Of a DNA stretch of 64,000 bases, positions 24,240 through 34,248 are shown one piece after another (the stretch's first letter is position 1; each line of letters opens with the position of its first letter). Origin of the DNA: Flavihumibacter profundi. GTDB taxonomy: Bacteria > Bacteroidota > Bacteroidia > Chitinophagales > Chitinophagaceae. The DNA is taken from the NCBI RefSeq assembly GCF_020076305.1, contig NZ_JAIQXE010000001.1, positions 682,001-746,000 of the forward strand, in the 5' to 3' direction. A model generated the notes under the pieces. The model did not search any database. It had not been told where the DNA came from and saw only the letters and a list, made by a program, of their open reading frames with translations. The position numbers and the translations under genes are program-made.

Positions 24240-25595
24240 ATGAGTTCACGCAGGAAATTCATTCGCCAATCGCTGAAAGCCGGTGCTGGCGTTTATTTGG
24301 GTACTATGGGAATCAGTGCTTCCAGTTACGCCCGTATACTGGGATCCAATGACAGGGTCAGGGTTGGGGTAGTTGGTTTTTCTGACCGGTTCAGGGGATC
24401 GCTCCTGCCTAGTTTTATGAATCACCACAAGGAAATGAATTTTGATATCGTTGCTGTTTCTGATATCTGGAAAATGCGCAGGGAGGCGGGCGCTGATTTC
24501 CTGAAGACTAAATTCGAACATGATATAACGGCCTGCAAAAACAACGATGAACTGCATGCGCGGAAGGATATTGATGCAGTTATCATCAGTACTGCAGATT
24601 TCCAGCATGCCTTACATACGATTGAAGCTGTTAAAGCCGGGCGGGATACTTATACCGAGAAACCATTTGCGGAAACAATGGATGATAACAATGCAGCGCT
24701 TGACGCGGTAAAAGCATCCGGTCGCATTGTACAACTTGGCTCACAGCGACGCAGTGGCGGTAATTATAAAGCAGCCGCAGATTTTATCCAGCAAGGCAAG
24801 TTTGGAGCCATTACCAAAGTTGAATTAACCTGGAATGTTAACCAGCCAGGCCGCTGGCGCAGAGAGGAACTGGTAGGTAAAATCAGGGAAGAAGATACAG
24901 ACTGGACCCGCTTCCAGCTCAATCGTCCGAAAGCTCCCTGGGATCCCCGGAAATATCTTGAGTTCCGCCTGTTCTGGCCGTATTCTTCCGGATTGTCGGG
25001 TCAGTGGATGAGCCACCAGATCGATACAGTACATTGGTTCAGTGGTCTTGGCCACCCGAGAAGCGTTGTTGCTAACGGGGGCATCTATATGTGGAAGGAC
25101 GGCCGGGCCAACTGGGATACCATAACAGCAGTATTTGATTATGGTCCTGTAGATGATCCTGCAACAGGTTTCCAGGTGGTTTTTTCTTCCCGCATGCATA
25201 ATGGTGAAGATGATCCAACCGAGTTATATTTTTCAAATGGGGGTGTTATGAACCTCGATACGAATACGATTTCCCCTAAGGGCGGCTTAACGAAAAAGGC
25301 AGCCGAAGCCATGCACATGAAAGAAAACCTGTTGCCGGCAATGGAGCTGGTACCTGAAAAAAGCGAGGTAGTTGCATCAGCTGATACCGGCGGTGATAAA
25401 CTAACAAGTGCGCATATGCGCAATTGGATGGAATGTGTACGGAGCCGGAAACAACCAAATGCACCTGTTGAAGCTGGCTACAATCATTCAATTGCTACTA
25501 TTATGACCAATGCTGCAGCCAGGTCCGGTGGCAGGGCCACATTTGATGAGAAAACAAGGCAGGTACTGGTAAACGGGAAACCATTTAAATATTAA
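24240..25595 (+). CDS. Gfo/Idh/MocA-family oxidoreductase with Tat signal
   Basis: A 451-residue NAD(P)-dependent sugar oxidoreductase. The N-terminus has a twin-arginine signal (SSRRKFIRQSLKAG, then a hydrophobic stretch), so it is exported folded with its cofactor. The Rossmann part begins at VRVGVVGFSDRFRGS (40-54) and has the EKP motif at 140-142 (YTEKPFAE), whose Lys is catalytic in this family; the DTVHWFSGLGHPRSVVANGG block lies in the C-terminal half. Exported Gfo/Idh/MocA enzymes are common in Bacteroidota and some act on glycosides by redox chemistry. It is followed after 10 bp by a PmoA-like protein, a frequent pairing. The substrate is unknown. Confidence 0.9.
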   Translation: MSSRRKFIRQSLKAGAGVYLGTMGISASSYARILGSNDRVRVGVVGFSDRFRGSLLPSFMNHHKEMNFDIVAVSDIWKMRREAGADFLKTKFEHDITACKNNDELHARKDIDAVIISTADFQHALHTIEAVKAGRDTYTEKPFAETMDDNNAALDAVKASGRIVQLGSQRRSGGNYKAAADFIQQGKFGAITKVELTWNVNQPGRWRREELVGKIREEDTDWTRFQLNRPKAPWDPRKYLEFRLFWPYSSGLSGQWMSHQIDTVHWFSGLGHPRSVVANGGIYMWKDGRANWDTITAVFDYGPVDDPATGFQVVFSSRMHNGEDDPTELYFSNGGVMNLDTNTISPKGGLTKKAAEAMHMKENLLPAMELVPEKSEVVASADTGGDKLTSAHMRNWMECVRSRKQPNAPVEAGYNHSIATIMTNAAARSGGRATFDEKTRQVLVNGKPFKY

Positions 25596-25605
25596 AAACC
25601 GCAGA

Positions 25606-26634
25606 ATGAGAATATTCCTGATTTGTGGCAGCCTGTTGCTGGCCACAATTGTGAATGCGCAAAAAAAGGCCGGATTTAAATTCGTTGAAAAGCTTTCTGA
25701 AAAACGCATTGAGGTACTGTATAATGGGCGCTTACTCACGGCCTTTCGATTTGATGATTCGATAGCCAAACAGGTACTTTATCCGGTTAACACAGTTGAT
25801 GGCATTACCGTTACCCGCGGCTACCCATTAGAGCCGAGGCCCGGGGACAGGACCGACCATCCCCACCATATCGGGATCTGGATGAATTATGAATCAGTAA
25901 ACGGGTTGGATTTCTGGAATAATTCAACGGCTATCCCACCAGATAAAAGGGATCATTACGGCAGGATATTATTTACGGGTGTTGACAAGGAAGAGGAAAA
26001 GGGTTCTTCTGCAAAACTTTCAGTAACCGCTAAATGGGTTCGCCCTGGCGGGGAACTTGTTTTGAATGAAAAAACTACCTATACTTTTTCTGTGGTGAAC
26101 AATGATTTTTTCATTGATCGCGCCACCACTTTAACTGCTGACAAGGATACCGCTTTCTTCAAGGATGTGAAAGATGGTTTTTTTGCCATCAGGGTAGCCA
26201 GGGAGCTGGAACAGCCTTCAAATGAGACCACTGAATATATAGACGCCCAGGGTAATAAGACTTCAGTGCCTGGAACAGGGAATGCCTCCAGTACCGGCCT
26301 TTATACCAGTAGTAACGGTTTGAAAGGTGATGCAGTCTGGAGTACCCAGGGTGAATGGGTGATGCTGCAGGGTGTAAAAGATGCGAAGAAGATAACTATT
26401 GGAATGTTAGATCATCCGGGGAACGTTGGCTACCCGGCATACTGGCATGCCAGGGGCTATGGCTTGTTTGCAGTAAACCCATTAGGCCGTGCTGTTTTCA
26501 GTAAGGGTAAGGATAACTTAAACCTGGTCTTAGCACCTGGTCAATCAGCCAATTTCCGGTATACAGTAATTGTGTCTTCGGGTAGGGATATCACTTCACA
26601 GGACATGAATAACTGGTCTAAACTATTTAATTGA
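25606..26634 (+). CDS. PmoA-like secreted protein (DUF6807)
   Basis: A 342-residue exported protein (signal peptide about 18 residues, ends VNAQ) of the family annotated as PmoA family/DUF6807 in Bacteroidota and Planctomycetota. The typical block is TDHPHHIGIWMNYESVNG (about 85-102), and GMLDHPGNVGYPAYWHARGYGLFAVNP-type sequence occurs near residue 265. Despite the name it is unrelated to particulate methane monooxygenase PmoA in function; its activity is unknown, and conserved His residues suggest metal or sugar binding. It forms a two-gene unit with the Gfo/Idh/MocA gene and overlaps the convergent DUF481 gene by 8 bp at the 3' end. Confidence 0.8.
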   Translation: MRIFLICGSLLLATIVNAQKKAGFKFVEKLSEKRIEVLYNGRLLTAFRFDDSIAKQVLYPVNTVDGITVTRGYPLEPRPGDRTDHPHHIGIWMNYESVNGLDFWNNSTAIPPDKRDHYGRILFTGVDKEEEKGSSAKLSVTAKWVRPGGELVLNEKTTYTFSVVNNDFFIDRATTLTADKDTAFFKDVKDGFFAIRVARELEQPSNETTEYIDAQGNKTSVPGTGNASSTGLYTSSNGLKGDAVWSTQGEWVMLQGVKDAKKITIGMLDHPGNVGYPAYWHARGYGLFAVNPLGRAVFSKGKDNLNLVLAPGQSANFRYTVIVSSGRDITSQDMNNWSKLFN

Positions 26635-27667
26635 AGATATAACTGATAGCTAAATCATAGCCATAGTCAAATGTCCTGCCTCCCGCAGTAGGCGGTTTGC
26701 TGTCGTAGTTATTATAAAAACTGAGATTGATTTTCAGGTTAGTGATTATTTCATAGCCGAGTGTGGTTTGTCCGTCGTTCCTTATCCTGCCAGCCTGGTC
26801 TAATCCGAAATAAACTGTTTCGCTGATTCCAAGATCAATTTTTGGTTTGATGAAACTAAACACATTGAATTGCAATTGCACCGGTATGTCAATGAGGATT
26901 TTTGCGCCTCCCCCTTCAGAATTGGTTTCCTGGTTAATGACCAGCCCGGTCATTCCCCAGGCCCGGGTACGGTTTCTCAATAAGAATTTATTTCCTATTC
27001 CTCCACCTTCCTGGAAGCGGCTCAGGATACCTAATTCAAGGTTCCTTTGGTAAGCGACCAGGGATGAGGCAAACCAGGTAGGATTTTTTTTAAAATAAAA
27101 ATTGGGTTGTATGGAAACAAGCTCACGGTCACGGCTATATAAGGAATCTTCAAGGGTACCAACGGTTGATATAGTTAAAACAGTTTCCGTCAATTTTGTG
27201 TTATAACGGATCGTAGCATCAAGGTTCAACCGGCCAAGATTACTCGAGCGGGTATAATTAAACCCCGCGGAAACGCTACCGGTCATTTTTTTAAAGAAAC
27301 TATTTCCCATTGGGGCAAGCGTTACGATATCCTGGATCCATACTGTTGGGGTATCCACAGGCCCAATTAATTTAACATACCCGGCTTTTTCGCTGTGCGT
27401 TAAACGCGCATAATAAATTTCTTTATTAATCATTTCCAGGCGATAGTAACGGAAGCCTGTAGCAATGGATTTTAATTTATGGAATTGTACGGAAATATCA
27501 TTGGCATCATCCGGGTCGAATGTGATGATCCCAAGGCTGATTTTTTTCATTTTGCCTATGACAATAGAGCCATTGTTAAAAAACAAAGTGTCTTTCTGTA
27601 CCTGTCCCTGGAGTAAAGGAAGAAAGCCAAAAAGGCAAATAAGAAGGAAAAACAGGAAAAGCCGCAT
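26627..27667 (-). CDS. DUF481-type outer-membrane beta-barrel protein
   Basis: A 346-residue exported protein (signal peptide about 21 residues, ends LLQGQ). After a short N-terminal beta domain (about 25-125; SIVIGKMKKISLGIITFDPD) the C-terminal 220 residues look like a DUF481/YdiY barrel: TGSVSAGFNYTRSSNLGRLN opens it, strands alternate in polarity, and the chain ends in YIFN. YdiY in E. coli is salt-induced and of unknown function. Its 3' end overlaps the PmoA-like gene by 8 bp on the opposite strand. It is divergent from the metallophosphoesterase. Confidence 0.75.
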   Translation of the reverse strand: MRLFLFFLLICLFGFLPLLQGQVQKDTLFFNNGSIVIGKMKKISLGIITFDPDDANDISVQFHKLKSIATGFRYYRLEMINKEIYYARLTHSEKAGYVKLIGPVDTPTVWIQDIVTLAPMGNSFFKKMTGSVSAGFNYTRSSNLGRLNLDATIRYNTKLTETVLTISTVGTLEDSLYSRDRELVSIQPNFYFKKNPTWFASSLVAYQRNLELGILSRFQEGGGIGNKFLLRNRTRAWGMTGLVINQETNSEGGGAKILIDIPVQLQFNVFSFIKPKIDLGISETVYFGLDQAGRIRNDGQTTLGYEIITNLKINLSFYNNYDSKPPTAGGRTFDYGYDLAISYIFN

Positions 27668-27758
27668 GAATTTGTTTGCCGGTTTTGGATAAATAGTAGT
27701 AAAGATATTTATATTGTATAAGTTAATAACCAGCCTTTTCCAATAAATTCAAAAGATC

Positions 27759-30095
27759 ATGCCGCAACTCCCCCAAAAACAACGGGTAAACCGCATTCTT
27801 GCGGGTATCGTTTTTTTACTTGGAGTGGTTGCTTTTACAACGGCATTTGGTAAAGACAGGGAAGTGGAAGAACAGTTGGGTGGACTGGTTATCTGGGCAG
27901 CATTGGTTGAGATATTCCATGGATTTCGCAGGGCATTGCCCGACCAGCGCAACATGGCCTGGAAGAGTGCAGCTGTCAGCATAATTATGGGCGTGTTCCT
28001 CATCAATTCACCCTTATTGTTAAGCAGTGCTTTAGCTATATTGGTAGCCGTTAGTTTCGCTGCCGATGCAATAAATTATTTGCGCCATGCACTTTCTGAA
28101 AACGACGTCGCAAAAAGAAGGAAAGACTGGCTGGCAGTTGCCGGCAATCTTGCAGTTTTACTGCTCATCCTGGTATTGAGGAAACAAGGGGTTTATATTG
28201 CCCTTTCAATAGCAGTTGGGCTCCGGATTTTTGGAATTGGTTATAATATCCTTACTGCAACGACCGGGAAAATGGAAAACGTTAGTGAAGACCTCATGGT
28301 TAGCATGCACACTGAAGACAATCCTGAAATTTCCGCCATTGCAGAAAAAATTGAGCAGGCAGAAGCGGTGAGGGCGCCTTTTGACAGATACTGGATAACT
28401 ATGTTTATTGTTATCCTTTTTTTTATACACTTAGGCCGGATGGGATTTGACCGGAGTTTCCTTGGGGTTTTATCGCCGCTGGTAGCAGTGGTTGGTGATA
28501 TGGTCATAGCCATGGTAATTACCTATGGGATACTTGGTCCGCTATTATTCGCCTTCCGCTGGATCAGTAAACCAATAGAACGTTTTTTCTGGAGTTGGGT
28601 GCAAAAGGTGACACCAGGCGAAAGGAAAAAAATCAGCTGGAGAAGTTTCTTGCAGTATATCCTGGAAGGCCGGTTAACAGTGCTTATACGATTGCGTAAG
28701 GCAGGTTATTCCTTTCAGGTGGCCATCCGTACCGGTTTAAAAACGGGGTTACCATGGGCTGCATTACTGGCTGCCGTAATGCCCGTTTTAGGCATGAGCT
28801 GGTATTTTGATACCGAGAACTGGGCTTCAGGGGTATGGGATACCTGGGCAGCGAAAAGAACGGACACCTGGCGCACGAATATGGTGGAAGCAACGGGAAT
28901 AAGACCATCTGCCAATTCATTTCGGTTATCACCGGAAGGAATACAGGACAATGGGGATTTTTCTTTTGTGGTTATCGGCGACCCGGGTGAAGGCGATGCA
29001 TCCCAACTCGTCCTGAAAGATAGGGTACTGGCTGTAACCCAACAGCCTGAGGTAAAATTTGTAGTGATTTCTTCTGATGTTATATATCCCTCAGGATCGA
29101 TAAATGATTATGAAAAGAAATTTTACCTGCCATTGAAAGGCGTCACCAAACCGGTGTATGCCATCCCCGGCAACCACGACTGGTATGATGCTCTTGAAGG
29201 GTTCGCGGCAAATTTCTACGAGCCCGGTATCGCCAGGAAAGCTATGCAGGCAAGGGTGGACAAGGACCTTAATATTTCGACTTCCACCGACCGGAATATT
29301 GATGAAATGATCAGCAGGGCCGGTTTCCTGCGAAAGGAATATGGCGTTCCTACTGGTTTTCAGAAGGCTCCGTATTTCCAGGTAGGGACTGATGATTTCG
29401 TATTGATTTGTATCGACACGGGCGTTAAGCGGCAACTGGATTCCCTGGAAATGACCTGGGTGAAATCCGTACTTGAAAATAGTAAGGGGAAATTTGTGAT
29501 GGCTTTGCTTGGTCATCCATTTTATGCGATCGGGGAATACCAGGGCGACCTGAACCCCGAATTTAAAAAATTGCACCAGTTACTCCGGGATTATAAAGTG
29601 CCGGTAGTGATGGCAGGTGACACGCACGATTTTGAATATTACCGGGAAGAGCCAAAAAATAATGACGATCAGGTAATGCATCATTTTGTGAATGGCGGGG
29701 GTGGAGCCTACCTGAGCATAGGAACAGCAATGGCTGATACGGCTGAAATGCCAACCAGGGACTATGCATTTTACCCCAGCTATAACCCATTGGTAAAAAA
29801 GATAGACGACAATACTTCCTGGTATAAATATCCCGCCTGGTGGTATACCAAAAAATTTAATGGGTGGCCTTTTAGTGCCGAATGGCTATCGGCCGCTTTT
29901 GATTACAATGTGGCGCCATTCTTCCAGAGCTTTATGGAGATTAAAGTGCAAAAATCAAATAACCGTATATGTTATATCCCATACTCCCAGGACGGCCGAC
30001 TAAAGTGGAAGGACATTACGAGTACGCCAGGCGCGAGAGGGGGAAATACTGACCCGGAATCCCTGGTGGAATGGTCAATACCACTGCATCAATGA
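27759..30095 (+). CDS. Membrane-anchored metallophosphoesterase with HdeD-like N-domain
   Basis: A 778-residue two-part protein. Residues 1-170 contain about six helices resembling HdeD/DUF308; three or four more helices follow (about 212-345). The last 375 residues are a calcineurin-like phosphoesterase, probably periplasmic: GDPGEGD (407-413), SSDVIYP (438-444, where most relatives have GDxxY), GNHDW (471-475), GHP with His586 and GDTHD (620-624). All five metal-binding blocks are present, so it should be an active dinuclear-metal phosphatase or phosphodiesterase. It precedes a DUF502 membrane protein by 32 bp, probably in one operon. The substrate is unknown. Confidence 0.85.
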   Translation: MPQLPQKQRVNRILAGIVFLLGVVAFTTAFGKDREVEEQLGGLVIWAALVEIFHGFRRALPDQRNMAWKSAAVSIIMGVFLINSPLLLSSALAILVAVSFAADAINYLRHALSENDVAKRRKDWLAVAGNLAVLLLILVLRKQGVYIALSIAVGLRIFGIGYNILTATTGKMENVSEDLMVSMHTEDNPEISAIAEKIEQAEAVRAPFDRYWITMFIVILFFIHLGRMGFDRSFLGVLSPLVAVVGDMVIAMVITYGILGPLLFAFRWISKPIERFFWSWVQKVTPGERKKISWRSFLQYILEGRLTVLIRLRKAGYSFQVAIRTGLKTGLPWAALLAAVMPVLGMSWYFDTENWASGVWDTWAAKRTDTWRTNMVEATGIRPSANSFRLSPEGIQDNGDFSFVVIGDPGEGDASQLVLKDRVLAVTQQPEVKFVVISSDVIYPSGSINDYEKKFYLPLKGVTKPVYAIPGNHDWYDALEGFAANFYEPGIARKAMQARVDKDLNISTSTDRNIDEMISRAGFLRKEYGVPTGFQKAPYFQVGTDDFVLICIDTGVKRQLDSLEMTWVKSVLENSKGKFVMALLGHPFYAIGEYQGDLNPEFKKLHQLLRDYKVPVVMAGDTHDFEYYREEPKNNDDQVMHHFVNGGGGAYLSIGTAMADTAEMPTRDYAFYPSYNPLVKKIDDNTSWYKYPAWWYTKKFNGWPFSAEWLSAAFDYNVAPFFQSFMEIKVQKSNNRICYIPYSQDGRLKWKDITSTPGARGGNTDPESLVEWSIPLHQ

Positions 30096-30127
30096 TAAAA
30101 ATTCAAACACAATAAAATTTAGAAGTA

Positions 30128-30703
30128 ATGAAAAAGATACTTGGTTTTCTTAGAACAACGATAGCAGGCGGGGTACTTTTTTTGCTGCCCCTGGTGCTGT
30201 TAATAATAATCCTGGGTAAAGGCAACCAGTTAATATTGAAAATTTCAGCGCCCCTCGCAAAATTCCTGCCAGACCGGATATTGGGGTTTGATGGCAGCAA
30301 GGTATTAGCTATTTTATTGCTGCTTCTTATTTGCTTTGTAAGCGGGCTCATTTTTACTTCAGGGCGGGTAAGGAAAATGGTAGGCAGCCTGGAAGATAAT
30401 GTGCTTTCAAATGTACCCGGATACAGTTTAATGAAATCTATTGTTGCGGGTGTATTGGGTGAAAAACTGGAACAGAATATGGTGCCGGTTTTGGTGCGGG
30501 ATGGTGATTCCTTGAGCATTGGGTTTTTAGTGGAAGAAGACAAGGAATATAGTGTTGTTTTTTTCCCGGAGGCCCCCAAGCATGATTCTGGAGAAGTGAA
30601 ACTGGTACTTTCTTCTGCCGTTAAAAAAATAGATATTTCCAGCAATATTGTCGCCAAAAGCCTGAAAACCTTTGGACGGGGAGCGCTTCAATGGACGAAA
30701 TAG
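30128..30703 (+). CDS. DUF502-family membrane protein
   Basis: A 191-residue protein with two N-terminal helices (about 10-32 and 58-78) and a cytoplasmic or periplasmic beta-rich tail. The order RTTIAGGVLFLLPLVLLIII, then SGLIFTSGRVRKMVGSLEDN and NVPGYSLMKSIVAGV, is that of DUF502 proteins, found in many bacteria and in plants (COV-like). The function is unknown. It follows the metallophosphoesterase by 32 bp. Confidence 0.88.
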   Translation: MKKILGFLRTTIAGGVLFLLPLVLLIIILGKGNQLILKISAPLAKFLPDRILGFDGSKVLAILLLLLICFVSGLIFTSGRVRKMVGSLEDNVLSNVPGYSLMKSIVAGVLGEKLEQNMVPVLVRDGDSLSIGFLVEEDKEYSVVFFPEAPKHDSGEVKLVLSSAVKKIDISSNIVAKSLKTFGRGALQWTK

Positions 30704-30874
30704 CTAAGTAACCAAAGGGGTATTCTGACCTTATTTGTAAAAAATCATATATCAACCTGATATTTCTCAGTTATTTACGCATAACAACAGGCCTACCTTT
30801 AAAAAAATATTTTTAAACTGCATTGCCTATATTCCAGGGGATGGAAAGGGCAAAAACCATTAAATTAAAAAAAT

Positions 30875-31477
30875 ATGAAAAAGTTGTTAGCTGTAATTCT
30901 CATTGGTACTTTATTTTCCTGTTCGCCTTCCACACAAATTGAAAAATCATGGCGTGAACCTGGTAGTACCTATACCAAAAGTCCAAATAATAAGGTACTG
31001 GTAATTGCCATGGTTAAAGATGAAGCAGCCCGCAGGACAATAGAAGATAATATCGTCAAAAGAATCGGTACAGCAGTAGCATCATATTCAGCAATTACGG
31101 CTGAAATGATAAAGTCCGCTAAGGAAGATGACCTGACTAATTTTTTAAAACAAGGTAACTATACCCATATTTTACTGATGCGCCTGGCTGATGTTGAAAA
31201 GGAAACTTCCTATGTTCCAGGATCTACAGGAGGATATTATGGCGGTTATGGAAGGTATTATGGGTATGGCGCTGGTTATTATTCATCTCCGGGTTATTAT
31301 ACTACTGACAAGAATTATTTTGTTGAAACCACTATATATTCTGTAAATCCGGATAAGTTATTATGGACCTGTACCACAAAAACAGTGAATCCATCAAAAG
31401 TTGAAAAGACGATTGATGAGATAGCTACTGCAATTACTGATAAAATGAAAAAAGACGGATTTATACCGAGTAAGTAA
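30875..31477 (+). CDS. Lipoprotein, copy 1 of a paralogous pair
   Basis: A 200-residue lipoprotein: signal peptide with lipobox LFSC (Cys16), then a DUF4136-like alpha/beta body. A glycine/tyrosine-rich loop lies at about 115-145 (GGYYGGYGRYYGYGAGYY). It is clearly homologous to 48123-48737 over the full length; both have TQIEKSW after the lipobox, KVLV...MVKDE or LVKDE, THILLMRLA and NKLLWT/DKLLWT, but the Gly/Tyr loops differ. The stop overlaps the ATG of the glucosidase by 1 nt (TAATG), so the two are translationally coupled. I do not know the function; the coupling suggests an envelope partner of the glucoside operon or a stress response. Confidence 0.8.
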   Translation: MKKLLAVILIGTLFSCSPSTQIEKSWREPGSTYTKSPNNKVLVIAMVKDEAARRTIEDNIVKRIGTAVASYSAITAEMIKSAKEDDLTNFLKQGNYTHILLMRLADVEKETSYVPGSTGGYYGGYGRYYGYGAGYYSSPGYYTTDKNYFVETTIYSVNPDKLLWTCTTKTVNPSKVEKTIDEIATAITDKMKKDGFIPSK

Positions 31478-34209
31478 TGGAATATAAACGATTGCAGGAA
31501 GCCCGCCTAAATAAGGTCCCCTGGAAAAAATGGGGGCCTTATTTAAGTGAACGCCAGTGGGGAACCGTTCGCGAGGATTATAGTGAGAATGGCGATGCCT
31601 GGAATTATTTTCCTCATGATCATGCCCGTTCCAGGGCATATCATTGGGGTGAAGATGGTTTGGCCGGAATTTCAGACGATAAACAGTTGCTTTGCTTTGC
31701 AGTAACACTTTGGAATGGGAAAGACCCGATCCTTAAAGAGCGGCTATTCGGTTTAAGCAATTCGGAGGGTAACCATGGTGAAGATGTGAAAGAATACTAT
31801 TTCTATCTCGACTCAACACCAACGCACTCGTACATGAAGTACCTGTACAAGTACCCGCACAATGCCTATCCTTATAATGATATCGTAACGGTGAACCGTA
31901 ATCGTAGCCGGAGTGAACCTGAGTACGAGTTACTGGATACCGGTATATTCAATGGTCATCGCTATTTTGATGTGTTCGTAGAATATGCAAAAGCTTCCGC
32001 TGAAGACATACTTATCAGGATCACAATTGAAAACCGCGGACCTGAAGATTCACCTGTACATGTATTACCTACAATATGGTTTCGCAATACTTGGCATGAC
32101 CAACCCGGAGAAAACCGACCGGAGTTAAAGCAATTGAGCCTTGACACAACATCGGGTGTGATTGCAGTTTCTCATCAGCAAATAGGAGAATTTGTATTCA
32201 GCGCAGAGGGAACGGGGGAGTTACTATTTACAAATAATGAAACAAATACTGAGCGGCTTGCCGGCCTGCCTAACCAGACACCTTATGTGAAGGACGGTAT
32301 CAATAACTATATCGTACAGGGGCAAACGAATAGTGTTAATCCAGTGATGTCCGGAACTAAAGCCGCTGCTCATTATAATATAATCGTTGAAGCAGGGAAA
32401 TCAAGGACTCTGCGTTTGCGCCTAACACAAACGTCCGCTGCATATGAACCTTCCCGGAAGCAGGTGTTGAAAGAAATATCCTGGGACGATTTTGACAACC
32501 TGTTTAACTCACGCCTGAAGGAAGCTGATGAATTCTATTTAAAAATTATTCCCGTAAAACTTGGACCAGACGATGCTAACATAATGCGACAGGCCCTGGG
32601 TGGGATGTTATGGTCAAAACAATTTTTTTATTATGATGTACGCAAATGGTTAATGGAGCATGGCATTTCCCCTAACAAACCCAGGCAGCGTTCCATTCGT
32701 AACAAGCAATGGAGCCACATGGAAAATGAGGACATAATTTCTATGCCGGACAAGTGGGAATATCCATGGTATGCAGCATGGGACCTGGCCTTTCATGTTT
32801 TACCCTTGATGCTGGTAGACGAGGAATTCGGGAAGGGACAACTGGAGATAATGCTAAGTACGAAATACCAGCATCCCAATGGCCAGATACCTGCATATGA
32901 ATGGAATTTCAGTGATGTCAATCCCCCCGTGCATGCCTGGTCAACGATATTCAGTTTTTTCCTGGATAAGGCAAAGAATGGTACAGGGGATATCCAATGG
33001 CTGGAACGATGTTTTCATAAACTGCTCCTCAATTTCAACTGGTGGGTGAACAGGAAGGACAGGGAGGGAAGTAATGTATTTGAAGGAGGGTTCCTTGGTT
33101 TGGATAATATCGGCGTATTCGACCGGAGTTCGCCATTGCCCACCGGTGGGTACCTTGAGCAGGCCGACGGCACAGCCTGGATGGTACTTTTCAGTCAGAA
33201 TATGATCGAAATAGGTGCACAGCTCGCTATGGAAAATCCTGCCTATATTGAAATCACCAAGAAATTCTTTGAACATTTTTTGTATATATCCTCGTCTATG
33301 ATAAGAGCCGATGATGACGGCGGGATGTGGGATGAGAATGACGGTTTCTTTTATGATGTACTTCAGCTTCCTGATGGTAGTAGTCATCGGCTGAAAGTAC
33401 GTTCAATGGTTGGTTTGCTTCCATTATGCGCTGTCACCGTTTTTGAACGGGAGATGGCGAAAAAATATCCGGATTTTGCGGACTTCATTTCAGAATTCCT
33501 GTCTACCAGGCCGGAGTTAACAGCTTTTATTCATGATCCCGCACAGGAAGGGCATAGTGGCAGGCGTATGGCTTCGGTGCTTAATGAGCGGAACTTTCGA
33601 AGGGTGTTGGGTATCATGCTTGACGAAAAAGAATTTTTGAGTACCTACGGCATCAGGGCACTTTCCAGGATTCATGGTGAGCACCCTTTCATCCTGCATG
33701 TGGAAGGCCAGGAATATAAAGTGTCTTATTTGCCCGGGGAATCCGACAATAATATGTTCGGCGGCAATTCCAATTGGAGAGGTCCAATATGGATGCCTGT
33801 TAATATGATTATCATACGTGCATTGTTGAATGCCTATATGTATTATGGAAATGAGTTCAAGGTCGAATGTCCCACAGGGTCAGGGAAAATGATGAACCTG
33901 TACCAGGTAGCTGAGGATATCACCCACAGGCTATCCGCCATTTTCCTGCGCGACAGTGCCGGACACAGGCCGGTATATGGAAACAATCAAATATTCCAGG
34001 AGGACCCTTACTGGAAGGATTTAATATTATTCCATGAATATTTCAATGGTGAAACCGGGGTGGGTGTTGGCGCAAGTCACCAGACCGGATGGACCGGGGT
34101 GATCGCCAGGGTTATGCACTTCTTTATGGAAACTTCGCAAGAAGATGCCTTAAAATATAGTAAGGAAAAGATCTTCGAGGTGCCCGGGGGATTTGCTAAT
34201 GACAAGTAA
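31477..34209 (+). CDS. GH63-type glucosidase (MGH1-like domain)
   Basis: A 910-residue protein without signal peptide, so cytoplasmic. It matches the large bacterial GH63/mannosylglycerate-hydrolase-like group: the N-terminal part has SERQWGTVREDYSENGDAWN and FPHDHARSRAYHWGEDG (around 26-65), a beta-sandwich follows, and an (alpha/alpha)6 catalytic part has WDLAFHVLPLMLVD (about 434-447), HPNGQIPAYEWNFSDVNPP and a late GVGASHQTGWTGVIA. Known relatives hydrolyse glucosylglycerate, mannosylglycerate or alpha-glucosides. The next genes are a GH13 enzyme, a glucose-dehydrogenase-like enzyme and an aquaporin, so I infer breakdown of an internal glucoside or compatible solute. Confidence 0.85.
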   Translation: MEYKRLQEARLNKVPWKKWGPYLSERQWGTVREDYSENGDAWNYFPHDHARSRAYHWGEDGLAGISDDKQLLCFAVTLWNGKDPILKERLFGLSNSEGNHGEDVKEYYFYLDSTPTHSYMKYLYKYPHNAYPYNDIVTVNRNRSRSEPEYELLDTGIFNGHRYFDVFVEYAKASAEDILIRITIENRGPEDSPVHVLPTIWFRNTWHDQPGENRPELKQLSLDTTSGVIAVSHQQIGEFVFSAEGTGELLFTNNETNTERLAGLPNQTPYVKDGINNYIVQGQTNSVNPVMSGTKAAAHYNIIVEAGKSRTLRLRLTQTSAAYEPSRKQVLKEISWDDFDNLFNSRLKEADEFYLKIIPVKLGPDDANIMRQALGGMLWSKQFFYYDVRKWLMEHGISPNKPRQRSIRNKQWSHMENEDIISMPDKWEYPWYAAWDLAFHVLPLMLVDEEFGKGQLEIMLSTKYQHPNGQIPAYEWNFSDVNPPVHAWSTIFSFFLDKAKNGTGDIQWLERCFHKLLLNFNWWVNRKDREGSNVFEGGFLGLDNIGVFDRSSPLPTGGYLEQADGTAWMVLFSQNMIEIGAQLAMENPAYIEITKKFFEHFLYISSSMIRADDDGGMWDENDGFFYDVLQLPDGSSHRLKVRSMVGLLPLCAVTVFEREMAKKYPDFADFISEFLSTRPELTAFIHDPAQEGHSGRRMASVLNERNFRRVLGIMLDEKEFLSTYGIRALSRIHGEHPFILHVEGQEYKVSYLPGESDNNMFGGNSNWRGPIWMPVNMIIIRALLNAYMYYGNEFKVECPTGSGKMMNLYQVAEDITHRLSAIFLRDSAGHRPVYGNNQIFQEDPYWKDLILFHEYFNGETGVGVGASHQTGWTGVIARVMHFFMETSQEDALKYSKEKIFEVPGGFANDK

Positions 34210-34248
34210 AATTAAAAGGAGCTACAACCGGAAATTGTAGTAAATAAT

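Noticed and set aside
30798-30817. A/T-only palindrome TTTAAAAA-AATA-TTTTTAAA before the first lipoprotein
   Set aside because: In an A/T-rich gap such palindromes arise by chance; no T run after a GC stem, no other support.
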